Origin: Paraplanobispora siamensis
GTDB taxonomy: Bacteria > Actinomycetota > Actinomycetes > Streptosporangiales > Streptosporangiaceae
Direction of reading: 5' to 3'
DNA length: 64,000 nt
NCBI RefSeq assembly: GCF_016863175.1
Contig: NZ_BOOJ01000053.1
Location: 62,001-126,000 of the forward strand
Shown: positions 32,405 to 40,898 of the stretch, one piece after another
How positions within the stretch are numbered: position 1 is the stretch's first letter
How the letters are laid out: every line of letters begins with the position of its first letter
The notes under the pieces: model-generated
The model's input: the letters and a program-made list of their open reading frames with translations, nothing else
The model's database searches: none
Told to the model about the DNA's origin: nothing
Program-made: the position numbers and the translations under genes

Positions 32405-34060
32405 TCACAGGGCGGCGCGGATCGCCGCGCTCGCCGCCTCGCGCATCGTCGCGTGCAGGACCGCGTTGGTCTCGCGGTCGGTGCGCGCCTCCACGATCCG
32501 CACCCCCTCGCCGCGGATGGCCTTGGGGAGCTGGTCCGGCGCGTCGACGAAGGTGTACGGCGTGCCGGTGGCGGCGGCCAGGTAGGCCAGGTCCACCCCG
32601 TGCGAGGTGCCGAAGACACGCTCGAACGGGTCGCGGAGCGCGGCCTGGGGCAGCAGCGAGAAGATCCCGCCCCCGTCGTTGTTGACCACGACCAGGCACA
32701 GGTCGGGCCGCGGCTCGCGGGGGCCGAGGATCAGCCCGTTGTGGTCGTGCAGGAACGTCAGGTCGCCCATCAGCGCGAACGCCGGGCCGGTGTGGGCCAG
32801 CGCCGCGCCCATCGCCGTGGAGACCACCCCGTCGATGCCGGCCACGCCCCGGTTGGCCAGGATCCGCACCCCGCGCCGGGGCCGCATCGCCTGGTCCAGG
32901 TCGCGGATCGGCATGGAGGAGCCGGACACCAGCAGCGACCCGTTGGGCAGCGCGTCGACCAGGTCGCGGGCCAGGCGCGGCTCGCTGAGCCCCGAACCGT
33001 CCAGCACCCCGTCGATCGCGTCCCTGGCCGCGGTGTCGGCCCGGCGCCAGGAGTGCAGCCAGGTGTCGTCGCCGGCCGCGATCGGGATCTCCACGGCCTG
33101 CGCCACCTGGGTGGCCGAGCGGGTCGGGTCGGGCCAGCGGGTCAGGTCGGGGGCGACCACGATGTGCTCGTCGGCGCGCTTGAGCCAGTTGAGCAGCGGC
33201 CGGGACAGGCCGGGGCGCCCGAGGGTGACGACCACCTCCGGCCGGTGCGCGTCGGCGAACTCCGGGGTGCCCAGCAGGTAGTGGTAGGCCGACATCGCGT
33301 GGTCGCCGTAGCGGGCCCCGCCGTTGGGCTCCGACAGCACCGGCCAGCCCGCCATGCCCGCCGCCGCGACGTAGCGGCGCACGTTGGGGGCGCCGTCGCC
33401 GACCACCAGCACGCCCCGCCGGGTGGGGGGCAGGTGCAGCGCGACCGTCGGGGGCGCCACCCGGGCGCGGACCCATGGCCCGCCGGCGCCGCCGTCCAGC
33501 GGCTCGCACCAGGAGGAGTCCCCGTCGGGGATCAGCGGCTCGCGGAAGGAAAGGTTCAGGTGGACCGGGCCGGGGTCGTCCGGGCCCAGGGAGCGGTGGT
33601 AGGCGCGGCAGGCCAGCGAGCGCCAGTAGGCGACCTGCCCGGGCCGCTCCTCGGGGACGCCGACCTCGCTGAACCAGCGCACCGCGGTGCCGTACAGCTT
33701 GAGCTGGTCCGTCGTCTGGCTGGACCCGGTGTCGCGCAGCTCCGGCGGCCGGTCGGCGGTGAGCACCAGCAGCGGCACCCCCGACTCGTGGGCCTCCATG
33801 ACGGCCGGATGGAAGTTGGCCGAGGCGGTGCCCGAGGTGCAGATCAGCGCGACCGGGCGCTCGCCGCGCCGGGCCAGGCCCACGGCCAGGAAGGACGCCG
33901 AGCGCTCGTCGATGCGCACGTGCAGCCGGATCCGGCTGTCGGCGTGCGCGGCCAGGGCGAGCGGGGCCGAACGGGAGCCGGGGGCGAGCACCACGTCCGT
34001 GAGGCCGCAGCGCACCAGCTCATCGACCAGCACGGTCGCGAGCGCGGTCGCGGGATTCAC
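32405..34060 (-). CDS. menD: 2-succinyl-5-enolpyruvyl-6-hydroxy-3-cyclohexene-1-carboxylate synthase
   Basis: A 551-residue thiamine-diphosphate enzyme that joins isochorismate and 2-oxoglutarate in menaquinone synthesis. APGSRSAPLALAAH, ICTSGTASANFHPAVMEA and TADRPPELRDTGSSQTTDQ are MenD signatures; the ThDP site GDLTFLHDHNGL with downstream VVNNDGGGIF (about residues 420-450) is intact. Length matches the family. A GTG start overlaps the menC stop by 4 bp and is preceded by GAGGAGG, so menC and menD are one operon. Confidence 0.96.
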   Translation of the reverse strand: MNPATALATVLVDELVRCGLTDVVLAPGSRSAPLALAAHADSRIRLHVRIDERSASFLAVGLARRGERPVALICTSGTASANFHPAVMEAHESGVPLLVLTADRPPELRDTGSSQTTDQLKLYGTAVRWFSEVGVPEERPGQVAYWRSLACRAYHRSLGPDDPGPVHLNLSFREPLIPDGDSSWCEPLDGGAGGPWVRARVAPPTVALHLPPTRRGVLVVGDGAPNVRRYVAAAGMAGWPVLSEPNGGARYGDHAMSAYHYLLGTPEFADAHRPEVVVTLGRPGLSRPLLNWLKRADEHIVVAPDLTRWPDPTRSATQVAQAVEIPIAAGDDTWLHSWRRADTAARDAIDGVLDGSGLSEPRLARDLVDALPNGSLLVSGSSMPIRDLDQAMRPRRGVRILANRGVAGIDGVVSTAMGAALAHTGPAFALMGDLTFLHDHNGLILGPREPRPDLCLVVVNNDGGGIFSLLPQAALRDPFERVFGTSHGVDLAYLAAATGTPYTFVDAPDQLPKAIRGEGVRIVEARTDRETNAVLHATMREAASAAIRAAL

Positions 34061-35022
34061 CGGACTGCCTCCTCAAGGCGGCGCACCCAGGCGGGTGACT
34101 CCATCTCATAGCGTGCCAAAGCGGCCTCATCGACGGTGGGACGCCACACCGCGAGCATCCCGTCGACCGGGACCAGCGGGTCGGCCACCACGTCCCCCTC
34201 CAGCAGGGACAGGGTGCCCAGGCCGCAGGCGTAGGGCAGTTCGGGCAGGGCGGCGGCCAGCGCCACCCCCGCGGCCAGGCCGACGGAGGTCTCCACGGCG
34301 CTGGAGACCACCGCGGGCAGCCCGCAGGCCTCCACCACGCGCAGCGCGGCGGCGACCCCGCCGAGCGGCTGGACCTTGACCACCGCGATGTCGGCGGCCT
34401 CGGCGGCCCTGACCCGCAGCGGGTCCTCGGCGCGGCGGATCGACTCGTCGGCCGCGATCGGCACCTCCACCTTCCGCCGGACCCGGGCCAGCTCCTCCAG
34501 CGTGGCGCAGGGCTGCTCGACGTACTCCAGCGTGAAGCGGTCGAGCTCGGCGATGGCGCTCACCGCCGTGTCGACGTCCCACGCCCCGTTGGCGTCCACC
34601 CGCACCCGGCCGGACGGGCCGAGCGCGTCTCTCACCGCCTCTACCCTGGCCAGGTCCTCGGCGAACCTCTGACCACGCTCCGCGACCTTGACCTTGACCG
34701 TGCCGCAGCCGGAGCGCCGCGCCATCTCGTGGGCCTGTTCGGGACCGACGGCGGGCACGATGGCGTTGACCGGGATCCGGTCGCGCAACGGCGCCGGCCA
34801 GCCGGTGAAGGCCGCCTCCTCGGCGCAGGCCCGCCAGCGGGCGCACTCGGCGGGGCCGTACTCGGGGAAGGGGGAGAACTCGCCCCATCCCGCGGGTCCC
34901 TCGATCAGCACGCCCTCGCGGACGGTCTGACCGCGGAAGCGCGTGCGCATGGGGATGCGGAAGACCCGGAGCGAGCCGCCGTCCCACCCGGCCGTTCCCT
35001 CTTCCGGGCGACCGACTGTCAC
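34057..35022 (-). CDS. menC: o-Succinylbenzoate synthase
   Basis: A 321-residue enolase-superfamily enzyme that dehydrates SHCHC to o-succinylbenzoate. Catalytic lysine motif VKVKV (about residue 92), metal ligands in VRVDANGAWD, YVEQPC and IAADESIR, and the second lysine in VVKVQPLGG are all present and in order. A GTG start (MTVGRPEEG) is used. It is the first gene of the menC-menD operon and is divergent from menE with 74 bp between starts. Confidence 0.95.
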   Translation of the reverse strand: MTVGRPEEGTAGWDGGSLRVFRIPMRTRFRGQTVREGVLIEGPAGWGEFSPFPEYGPAECARWRACAEEAAFTGWPAPLRDRIPVNAIVPAVGPEQAHEMARRSGCGTVKVKVAERGQRFAEDLARVEAVRDALGPSGRVRVDANGAWDVDTAVSAIAELDRFTLEYVEQPCATLEELARVRRKVEVPIAADESIRRAEDPLRVRAAEAADIAVVKVQPLGGVAAALRVVEACGLPAVVSSAVETSVGLAAGVALAAALPELPYACGLGTLSLLEGDVVADPLVPVDGMLAVWRPTVDEAALARYEMESPAWVRRLEEAVR

Positions 35023-35083
35023 GATCGTTTCGCCCCTTTCGTCACTCCGGGGCCCTCCCGGCCGAATGTCCGCCTGTCGGGAC

Positions 35084-35089
35084 TAACCT
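35084..35089 (+). promoter_or_regulatory. Putative -10 element giving a leaderless menE transcript
   Basis: TAACCT ends 7 nt before GTG 35097, the spacing at which transcription would start on the start codon. No convincing -35 is visible. Confidence 0.35.
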
Positions 35090-35096
35090 TACGACT

Positions 35097-36284
35097 GTGA
35101 TGATTGGTCCCGCGCACGCGGAGTCACCTTCCGGGGGGCCGCGGGAGCTGAACGCCGTCACCCTGCCACCGGGGCCCGGACTGTTCCACGCGGTCTCCGC
35201 GGCACTGGACGGCGACGGCCCCGCCGTCCTGCCGCTCTCGCCCGGCCTGCCGCCGGCCGCGCTGGCCGCCGCGCTCGCCGCCCTGCGCCCCACCCACCTC
35301 GACGGGGTGCCCCGGCCCGACGGCGCCGGCGTCCGCGCCGAGGTGGCGGTGGTCATCGCCACCAGCGGCAGCACCGGCGTCCCCAAGGGCGTCGAACTGC
35401 CGGCCGCGGCCCTGCGCGCCTCCGCGTCGGCGTCCCTGGAACGGCTGGGGGCCCGGCCCGGCGAGCGGTGGCTGTGCTGCCTTCCGCCCTCCCACGTCTC
35501 GGGGCTGCAGGTGCTGGTGCGGTCCCTGCTGAACGGGACCGACCCGGTCATCCACGACGCCTTCTCGCCGGAGGCGGTCCTGGACTCCGGCGCCGACCAC
35601 GTCTCGCTGGTCCCCACCCAGCTGCGCCGCCTGCTGGAGGTCACCGGCGACCTGTCGATCTTCCGGACGATCCTGCTCGGCGGGGCGGCGGCCCCGGCGG
35701 AGCTGCTCGCCCGGGCCGGGGCCGCCGGCGCCCGGATCGTCACCACGTACGGCATGAGCGAGACGTGCGGCGGATGCGTCTACGACGGCCGCCCCCTGCG
35801 CGGGGTGGACCTGAGGATCGGTGACGACGGCAGGATCCGCATCGCCGGCCCCGTGCTGTTCTCGGGCTACCGGCTGCGCCCCGACCTCACCGCGGCGGCC
35901 ACGGAGGACGGGTGGTTCGTCACCTCCGACCTCGGCACGCTGGACGGCGGCGGGCTCGGCGTGCTGGGCCGGGCCGACGACGTCATCAACACCGGCGGCG
36001 AGAAGGTCGTCGCCGCCGCGGTGGCCGCGGTGGTCTGCGCCTATCCCTCGATCGCCGACGCCGTCGTGGTGGGCCGTCCCGATCCCGAGTGGGGCGAGCG
36101 GGTGGTCGCCGTCGTCGTCTCCCCGGACCCCCCGGCCCTGGCGGAGCTGCGGGCCTTCGTCAAGGAGCGGCTGCCCGTCTACGCGGCCCCCGCCGAGCTC
36201 GAGGTTGTGACCGAAATACCACTTTTGCCCAACGGGAAGCCGGACCTCGCGTTCCTCCGTTATGGTCATAAGCGGGAACCGTGA
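35097..36284 (+). CDS. menE: o-Succinylbenzoate-CoA ligase
   Basis: A 395-residue acyl-adenylate-forming enzyme that activates o-succinylbenzoate with CoA. ATP-binding IATSGSTGVPKGVELP, TYGMSETCGG, TSDLG and the C-terminal lysine region LPNGKPDLAFL define it; the short length is normal for actinobacterial MenE. No ribosome site precedes the GTG-ATG start, but TAACCT (35084-35089) lies exactly 7 nt before the GTG, consistent with a leaderless transcript. MenB is not in this window. Confidence 0.93.
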   Translation: MMIGPAHAESPSGGPRELNAVTLPPGPGLFHAVSAALDGDGPAVLPLSPGLPPAALAAALAALRPTHLDGVPRPDGAGVRAEVAVVIATSGSTGVPKGVELPAAALRASASASLERLGARPGERWLCCLPPSHVSGLQVLVRSLLNGTDPVIHDAFSPEAVLDSGADHVSLVPTQLRRLLEVTGDLSIFRTILLGGAAAPAELLARAGAAGARIVTTYGMSETCGGCVYDGRPLRGVDLRIGDDGRIRIAGPVLFSGYRLRPDLTAAATEDGWFVTSDLGTLDGGGLGVLGRADDVINTGGEKVVAAAVAAVVCAYPSIADAVVVGRPDPEWGERVVAVVVSPDPPALAELRAFVKERLPVYAAPAELEVVTEIPLLPNGKPDLAFLRYGHKREP

Positions 36285-36333
36285 GCGCGCTTGCGCACGT
36301 CATAGAGGTAACCCAACCAGGAGGGACGGCCCG

Positions 36334-36672
36334 ATGAACCCAACCCGCAAGCTGTGGGTCTCCGCCGGAGTCGTGGCCGTGGTCCTCATCGGCGGCGTGT
36401 CCGTATCCGCGGCCGCCTTCGCCGGCGGGCTGGAGCGGGCCGACAAGCCCAGCCCCGCGACCGAGCCCCACCTTCCCGCCTCCGAGGAGGCTCCCCCGCC
36501 CACTCCGAGCACCGCTCCCGAGGAGACGTCGCCTCCGGAGGACTACGTGGTCTCCAGGGAGGTCAACCCCGACCCCGAGGCGGTCACGCGCTATTGGACC
36601 GAGCACCGGATGGAAGGGGCCGAGCCGATGCCGATGCCGCAGGTCGAGGGCCCGGTGGACGTCACCGAGTAG
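36334..36672 (+). CDS. Small membrane-anchored or exported hypothetical protein
   Basis: A 112-residue protein I do not recognise. A single hydrophobic segment (LWVSAGVVAVVLIGGVSVSAAAFAG, about residues 6-30) is followed by a Pro/Ser/Thr/Glu-rich acidic linker (SEEAPPPTPSTAPEETSPPEDY) and a C-terminal part with DPEAVTRYWTEHRMEGAEPMPMP. The YWTEHRM end resembles the tail of several short actinobacterial exported proteins. AGGAGGGA precedes the ATG. It sits between menE and the sigma factor gene, with its own terminator. Confidence 0.75.
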   Translation: MNPTRKLWVSAGVVAVVLIGGVSVSAAAFAGGLERADKPSPATEPHLPASEEAPPPTPSTAPEETSPPEDYVVSREVNPDPEAVTRYWTEHRMEGAEPMPMPQVEGPVDVTE

Positions 36673-36707
36673 GCGCACGGACCTCACCGCACAGGGGTGG
36701 ATCGGTT

Positions 36708-36740
36708 GGTGGATCGGTTTCAGGCCGATCCACCCATCAT
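36708..36740 (+). terminator. Intrinsic terminator after the small exported protein
   Basis: GGTGGATCGG (36708-36717) pairs with CCGATCCACC (36725-36734) over a 7-nt loop, followed by CATCATATTTT. The left arm is duplicated just upstream at 36696-36705. Confidence 0.6.
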
Positions 36741-36870
36741 ATTTTCCCCGTCAAGTCGGGAACAGAAAGGTCCCAAACGGGGTTATTGGTACTGGTGCGC
36801 CGAGCGGCCCCCCGGCCGCCCCACCCGACAATCCGCAACACGACGACTCCGTAATGGAGGAGGTGTCCTC

Positions 36871-38310
36871 ATGCCCCAAACCGCCGCCGCGACCTCATCC
36901 CTGTCCGAGGCCCCGACGACCCTCGCCCAGCTCCTGGACCGAGGGCGAGTTCAGGGTCACCTTTCTCTCGCGGAGCTACGCCATGCGTTCGCCGAGGCAG
37001 GAGTCAGCCCGGCCGAGGGCAGGTCGATCCTGCGCGATCTCACCGAGGCGGGGGTGAGCCTGGCCGCCGACAACGAGCCCACGCTCGCCGCCGCGGCGAA
37101 GAAGAGCGGCACCAGGAAGGCGGCCAAGCCGGCCGCCCGCAAGACCGCCGCCCGCAAGGCCGTCGCGCCGGCCGCCGAGACCCCCGCTGAGACCTCCGGG
37201 ACGGCGGAGACCCCCGCCCCCGCGACCCGCCGGAAGGCGGCCGCCGCCAAGGCGAGCGCGAAGGCCACCGCGAAGACGGCCCCCAAGGACGCCCCCGGCG
37301 ACCTCGACCCCGAGCTGGAGCTGGACGGCGAGGAGTGGGAGGAGGTCGACGAGGCCGACCTGGAGGCCGAGGCCTCCAAGGACCTGGACGACCAGTCCTC
37401 GGCCATGGGCGACTCGGTGCACACCTACCTGAAGTCGATCGGCCGCCGCACGCTGCTCACCGCCGCCCAGGAGGTCGAGCTGGCCAAGCGGATCGAGGCC
37501 GGCCTGTACGCCGAGGCCAAGCTCGAGGCCGAGCCCGACATGCCCGCCTCCATGCGCGACGACCTGGAGTGGATCGCCGAGGACGGCCGCCGCGCCAAGG
37601 ACCACATGCTGGAGGCCAACCTCCGGCTCGTGGTCTCCGTCGCCAAGAAGTACACCGACCGCGGCATGGCCCTGCTCGACGTGGTCCAGGAGGGCAACCT
37701 CGGCCTGATCCGCGCGGTGGAGAAGTTCGACTACACCAAGGGCTACAAGTTCTCCACCTACGCCATGTGGTGGATCCGCCAGGCCATCCAGCGCGGCTTC
37801 GCCGACTCCGCCCGGACCATCCGGCTGCCGGTCCACGTGCTGGAGATGCTCTCCAAGCTGTCGCGCGTCGAGCGTGACATGCACCAGCGTCTCGGCCGCG
37901 AGCCCACGCCCGAGGAGCTGGCGGTGGAGCTGGACAAGACCCCCGACCAGATCGAGGAGCTGCTGCGCACCAGCCGCCAGCCGATCAGCCTCAACGCCAC
38001 GATCGGCGAGGACGGCGAGACCACCATCGGCGACCTCATCGAGGACGTCGACTCCCCCGAGGCCTCGGAGGTGGTGGACCGCCAGCTGCTGGCCGAGCAG
38101 CTGCGCGGCGTGCTGGGCAACCTCTCCCCGCGGGAGGCCCGGATCATGGCCCTGCGCTTCGGCCTCGTCGACGGCAAGCCGCACACGCTCGACGAGATCG
38201 GCAAGCACCTCGGCCTGACCCGCGAGCGCATCCGCCAGCTGGAGAAGGAGTCCCTGTCCAAGCTGCGCCACCCGAGCAACACCCGCCCGCTGCTCGACTG
38301 GGCCAGCTGA
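36871..38310 (+). CDS. Primary-type RNA polymerase sigma factor (RpoD/HrdB-like)
   Basis: A 479-residue sigma-70 protein. An N-terminal region-1.1-like segment ([23 protein letters not shown], about residues 17-65) leads into an Ala/Lys-rich, histone-tail-like linker (about residues 75-150), then an acidic stretch. Regions 1.2-2.4 ([89 protein letters not shown]), region 3 ([17 protein letters not shown]) and region 4 ([13 protein letters not shown]) are complete. GGAGGAGG precedes the ATG. It is either the housekeeping sigma or a close group-2 paralogue; sequence alone does not decide. Confidence 0.93.
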   Translation: MPQTAAATSSLSEAPTTLAQLLDRGRVQGHLSLAELRHAFAEAGVSPAEGRSILRDLTEAGVSLAADNEPTLAAAAKKSGTRKAAKPAARKTAARKAVAPAAETPAETSGTAETPAPATRRKAAAAKASAKATAKTAPKDAPGDLDPELELDGEEWEEVDEADLEAEASKDLDDQSSAMGDSVHTYLKSIGRRTLLTAAQEVELAKRIEAGLYAEAKLEAEPDMPASMRDDLEWIAEDGRRAKDHMLEANLRLVVSVAKKYTDRGMALLDVVQEGNLGLIRAVEKFDYTKGYKFSTYAMWWIRQAIQRGFADSARTIRLPVHVLEMLSKLSRVERDMHQRLGREPTPEELAVELDKTPDQIEELLRTSRQPISLNATIGEDGETTIGDLIEDVDSPEASEVVDRQLLAEQLRGVLGNLSPREARIMALRFGLVDGKPHTLDEIGKHLGLTRERIRQLEKESLSKLRHPSNTRPLLDWAS

Positions 38311-38331
38311 GCCGGCACTGCGCAGGCGCTT

Positions 38332-38359
38332 CCGGACCGGCCGTACGCGGCCGGTCCGG
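38332..38359 (+). terminator. First hairpin after the sigma factor gene
   Basis: Perfect 12-bp stem CCGGACCGGCCG / CGGCCGGTCCGG with a TACG loop. It shares four bases with the larger hairpin that follows, so the two may compete. Confidence 0.7.
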
Positions 38360-38412
38360 GCAACGGAAGACCCCCGGTACGGTCCGTGTACCGGGGATCT
38401 TCCGTTGCCCGG
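38356..38412. terminator. Very long hairpin between sigma factor and SnoaL-like genes
   Basis: Outer stem CCGGGCAACGGAAGA (38356-38370) pairs perfectly with 38398-38412; one C/A mismatch; then inner stem CCCCGGTAC (38372-38380) pairs with GTACCGGGG (38388-38396) over a 7-nt loop. Twenty-four of twenty-five positions pair. It lies between convergent stops and would serve both strands. Confidence 0.75.
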
Positions 38413-38422
38413 TAAGCCGGGC

Positions 38423-38836
38423 TCAGCCGACCTCCTCCGGAGCGAAGTAGTCGCGCAGCAGGGCGATCCTCCCCCCGCGCAGGCGGAAGATCTGCACCAG
38501 CGACATGGTCGTGGCCGCCCCCTCGGGCCCGTCGAAGACGGTGTCGATCTCGACGACGAACACGTCCGGATCGGCGGTGGCGTGCAGGACGTACCGGGTC
38601 TCGTCCACGTTGACCGTGCGGCCGTCCCCGGCGGTCACCGCCCGCCCGTAGTAGGCGGCCAGCTGCGCGCGGATCTCCTCGCGGCCCTCCATCCGCCGCG
38701 GGAAGGCCCGGCCCGGCGGGACGAGAGGCGCCTCGATGACGCCGTCCGGGGTGAACAGCCCGGCCACCGCGGCGGCGTCGCGGTTCATCGTGGCCCAGAC
38801 GTAGCGCTCGTAGATCTCCTTGTGCGTGGCGGTCAC
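38423..38836 (-). CDS. SnoaL-like / NTF2-fold protein
   Basis: A 137-residue protein of the SnoaL/ketosteroid-isomerase fold. HKEIYERYVWATMNRDAAAVAGLFTPDGVIEAPLVPPG is the typical opening, followed by RMEGREEIRAQLAAYYGRA and RIALLRDYFAPEEVG. Such proteins are isomerases, cyclases or binding proteins; no function can be assigned. A GTG at 38836 preceded by GAGGAG was chosen because the longer upstream frame is Arg/Pro-rich and unlike the family. Confidence 0.85.
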   Translation of the reverse strand: MTATHKEIYERYVWATMNRDAAAVAGLFTPDGVIEAPLVPPGRAFPRRMEGREEIRAQLAAYYGRAVTAGDGRTVNVDETRYVLHATADPDVFVVEIDTVFDGPEGAATTMSLVQIFRLRGGRIALLRDYFAPEEVG

Positions 38837-38976
38837 GACGGACTCCTCGGCTCGGGAAGGATCGCGGCGTGGAAAGCTGTCCCGCCCCGCCCGCCCGGGA
38901 CGGGCCGGCCGTGCCGAGGGACCCGCCACGCGCGGTACGGCGCGCGGCGCCTGGTCCACGGGACCGGGCGCGTGCG

Positions 38977-39375
38977 TCAGTGCGCGGTGCCGACGGGCAG
39001 CACGTCGCGCGGGACGCCGGTGAGGCGGTGCTGCTCGCGCAGGGTGCGCAGGCGCTCGACCTCGCTCTTCCACATGGCTCCGTTGGGAGTGGCCCTGGCC
39101 TTGCGGCGGCTGATCCGGTCGTCGTAGGACCGGACGCCGAAGGCCGCGCGCTGGGCCGCCTCGGCCGCGCGCAGCGCCTTGGTCAGCGCCTGGTCGAGGA
39201 CCAGGCCCGCGGCCCGCAGCTCCTCGACGGAGGTCGAGGCGGCCTGCACCCGGCGCAGCTCCGCCTCCGCCACCCGAGCCTTCTCCAGGAGCTCGGGGAA
39301 GGTCTTCCCGACCTCCTGGTCGGCGTGGTAGCGAACCTCCGCCTCCCGGCTCACCCGCGGTCGGAAAAACGCCAT
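38977..39375 (-). CDS. Hypothetical coiled-coil protein
   Basis: A 132-residue protein I do not recognise. It starts MAFFRPRVSREAEVRYHADQ, then is mostly helical and charged, with heptad-like stretches (LLEKARVAEAELRRVQAASTSVEELRAAGLVLDQALTKALRAAEAAQRAAF) predicting a coiled coil, and ends with KSEVERLRTLREQHRLTG. No signal peptide or membrane segment. Codon positions follow the usual GC3 pattern, supporting a real gene. It sits alone between the SnoaL-like and TetR genes. Confidence 0.7.
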   Translation of the reverse strand: MAFFRPRVSREAEVRYHADQEVGKTFPELLEKARVAEAELRRVQAASTSVEELRAAGLVLDQALTKALRAAEAAQRAAFGVRSYDDRISRRKARATPNGAMWKSEVERLRTLREQHRLTGVPRDVLPVGTAH

Positions 39376-39490
39376 CGTCTGTCCTCTCTCACCCCATCGC
39401 CGGGCGGCTCCCGGCGGACGACACCCCGCAGCCTACGCCGTCCGCCTCCTGCTCACCCACTTGGGGAGGTCGTGCCCGGCGTGGCTGCCT

Positions 39491-39501
39491 TTACACAGTA
39501 A
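39491..39501. promoter_or_regulatory. Possible autoregulatory operator TTAC-ACA-GTAA
   Basis: A short dyad within GCCTTTACACAGTAAGGC, whose outer bases also mirror (GCCTT/AAGGC), 26 bp upstream of the TetR start at 39527. Plausible self-operator; weak evidence. Confidence 0.4.
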
Positions 39502-39526
39502 GGCACCGGCTGGCACGATGATCCCC

Positions 39527-40114
39527 ATGCCTGCCAAACGACCTCCGATCCCGCTCTCCCGGGAGCGCATCATCGAGGCGGCCCTGCACATCGCCGACGG
39601 CCAGGGGCTGCGGCGGCTGACGATGCGCCGGCTGGGCGACGCCCTCCAGGTGGAGGCGATGGCGATCTACCATCACCTCCCCCGCGGCAAGGACGCGCTC
39701 ATGGACGCCCTGGCCGAGCACGTCACCGCCGTGCACGCCGAGCCGGGCGACAGCTGGCAGGAGACCGCCCGGGCCTGGTGCCGGGCGAGCCGGGCGGCGC
39801 TGCGCGAGCACCCGGGGGTCCTGGCCCTGGCCCTGACCAAGCAGCCCAAGGGCCGCGCCGCGGCGGCCCTGCGGGAGCAGACCGAGCAGCTGGCCGAGGC
39901 CGGGCTGGCGGACGCGGCCGAGGCCGTGCGGGCGCTGCGGGCCTACGTCCTGGGCGCGGTGGCGGTGGAGGTCCAGCAGTCGGGCTGGGCCGACGCCCCC
40001 GACGAGAGCGACGAGCCGTGGCGGCCCCCCTCCCAGGGCGGCGGCAGCCCGGCCGCCGACGCCGACTTCGAGCGCGGCCTCGACGCGATGCTGGCCGGTC
40101 TGGCCACCCGCTGA
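39527..40114 (+). CDS. TetR-family transcriptional regulator
   Basis: A 195-residue TetR protein with the HTH in residues 10-55 (RERIIEAALHIADGQGLRRLTMRRLGDALQVEAMAIYHHLPRGKDALMDALAEHV), the MAIYHHLPRGKDAL recognition helix being typical of the class with a TetR_C ligand domain. The C-terminal domain ends in an Asp/Pro/Gly-rich linker and DFERGLDAMLAGL. Two ATGs are possible (39518, 39527). No divergent target gene is adjacent, so targets are unknown. Confidence 0.9.
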   Translation: MPAKRPPIPLSRERIIEAALHIADGQGLRRLTMRRLGDALQVEAMAIYHHLPRGKDALMDALAEHVTAVHAEPGDSWQETARAWCRASRAALREHPGVLALALTKQPKGRAAAALREQTEQLAEAGLADAAEAVRALRAYVLGAVAVEVQQSGWADAPDESDEPWRPPSQGGGSPAADADFERGLDAMLAGLATR

Positions 40115-40244
40115 GCCGCTCGGGCGGCCCGCCCCGGCTCGCCCCGGCCCGCCCGGGAGCCGCGCCCCGAGACGCCCGACCGCCTTCGGAGTCGACCGGG
40201 GAGCCGCGCCCCGAGGCGTCCTGCCGCCCGCCGAGCCGGGCCGG

Positions 40245-40263
40245 AACGGCCCTCAGGGCCGTT
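40245..40263 (+). terminator. Short hairpin downstream of the TetR gene
   Basis: AACGGCCC / GGGCCGTT, an 8-bp perfect stem with a TCA loop, 130 bp after the TetR stop. No T-tract. Confidence 0.4.
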
Positions 40264-40395
40264 GCGGCCCGCGTTCCGAGCGCCCCTGGTCGCAGCGGGC
40301 CGTACGGCCTCCGTCGCACGTCAGGAACTCGTAACCGATCGTTTACCCGGATTCGGCGTGTCTCACTTGGCCTGTTATGTCTCCATAAGGCACTC

Positions 40396-40411
40396 TGTGC
40401 TATAGGTCACA
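40396..40411. promoter_or_regulatory. CRP/GlxR-like site (9 of 10)
   Basis: TGTGCTATAGGTCACA differs from TGTGA-N6-TCACA at one position. It lies about 257 bp upstream of the DUF5999 start, in the AT-richer promoter zone. Confidence 0.45.
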
Positions 40412-40511
40412 TCGCCGAAGGAAGTTCCGTTGGGGCCATCCCCAGTGGCTCTCAAACGGTCCTAACTGACTATGTCGGCCGGACGTGATCTACAGCACAC
40501 TTGTTTCCAAG

Positions 40512-40542
40512 GTGCGTACCTCACCCCGTTCGAGGTACGCAC
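40512..40542 (+). promoter_or_regulatory. Perfect 11-bp inverted repeat in the DUF5999 leader
   Basis: GTGCGTACCTC (40512-40522) pairs with GAGGTACGCAC (40532-40542) around a 9-nt centre. It lies 126 bp before the DUF5999 start. It could be a dimeric regulator site or an RNA hairpin in the leader. Confidence 0.55.
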
Positions 40543-40667
40543 GGTCATATGTCAACCCAGTTGCTCGTCTCCCGTCACGGTGGGAACGGGGCCCCATCGG
40601 TGACGGTGCCCCCGGTCGCCCGATGTCGGTCCCGGCGAGCCGATACGAGAAATCCGGAGGCACGCCG

Positions 40668-40859
40668 ATGTGCCCGCACGAGCCGTCCTGTCCGTCCGCT
40701 GATGCACGGGACCGCGAAGCCGCCCGAACCCTTGCGGCCCACCCCGAGCAGGGCTGGAGCCTGCTCTGCAACGGTGTGGTGCTGTTCGAGGACACCGGTG
40801 AGCTGCTGCCCGACGGCGCCGTCATAGAGCCGCACCGGCCCCTGCTCGGCGTCGCCTGA
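40668..40859 (+). CDS. DUF5999-family small protein
   Basis: A 63-residue protein recognised from the DUF5999 family of actinomycetes: MCPHEPSCPSADARDREAARTLAAHPEQGWSLLCNGVVLFEDTGELLPDG with conserved Cys residues and the QGWSLLCNGVV block. Function unknown; the CPH...CP start could bind a metal. GGAGG (40656-40660) precedes the ATG, deciding the start over a longer upstream frame. A long regulated leader with an inverted repeat and a CRP-like site precedes it. Confidence 0.9.
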   Translation: MCPHEPSCPSADARDREAARTLAAHPEQGWSLLCNGVVLFEDTGELLPDGAVIEPHRPLLGVA

Positions 40860-40898
40860 GCCGCGGAGCCCGCTCCGGGCTCCCCGCGGCCCCCGGCC

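Larger units (their letters stand above)
40115..40667. other. Intergenic region (553 bp) upstream of the DUF5999 gene
   Basis: Left half is very GC-rich, with a 20-bp direct repeat GGGAGCCGCGCCCCGAGRCG at 40155 and 40199. From about 40320 composition turns AT-richer and holds the probable promoter region, a CRP-like site and a long inverted repeat. I see no credible coding frame. Confidence 0.6.
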
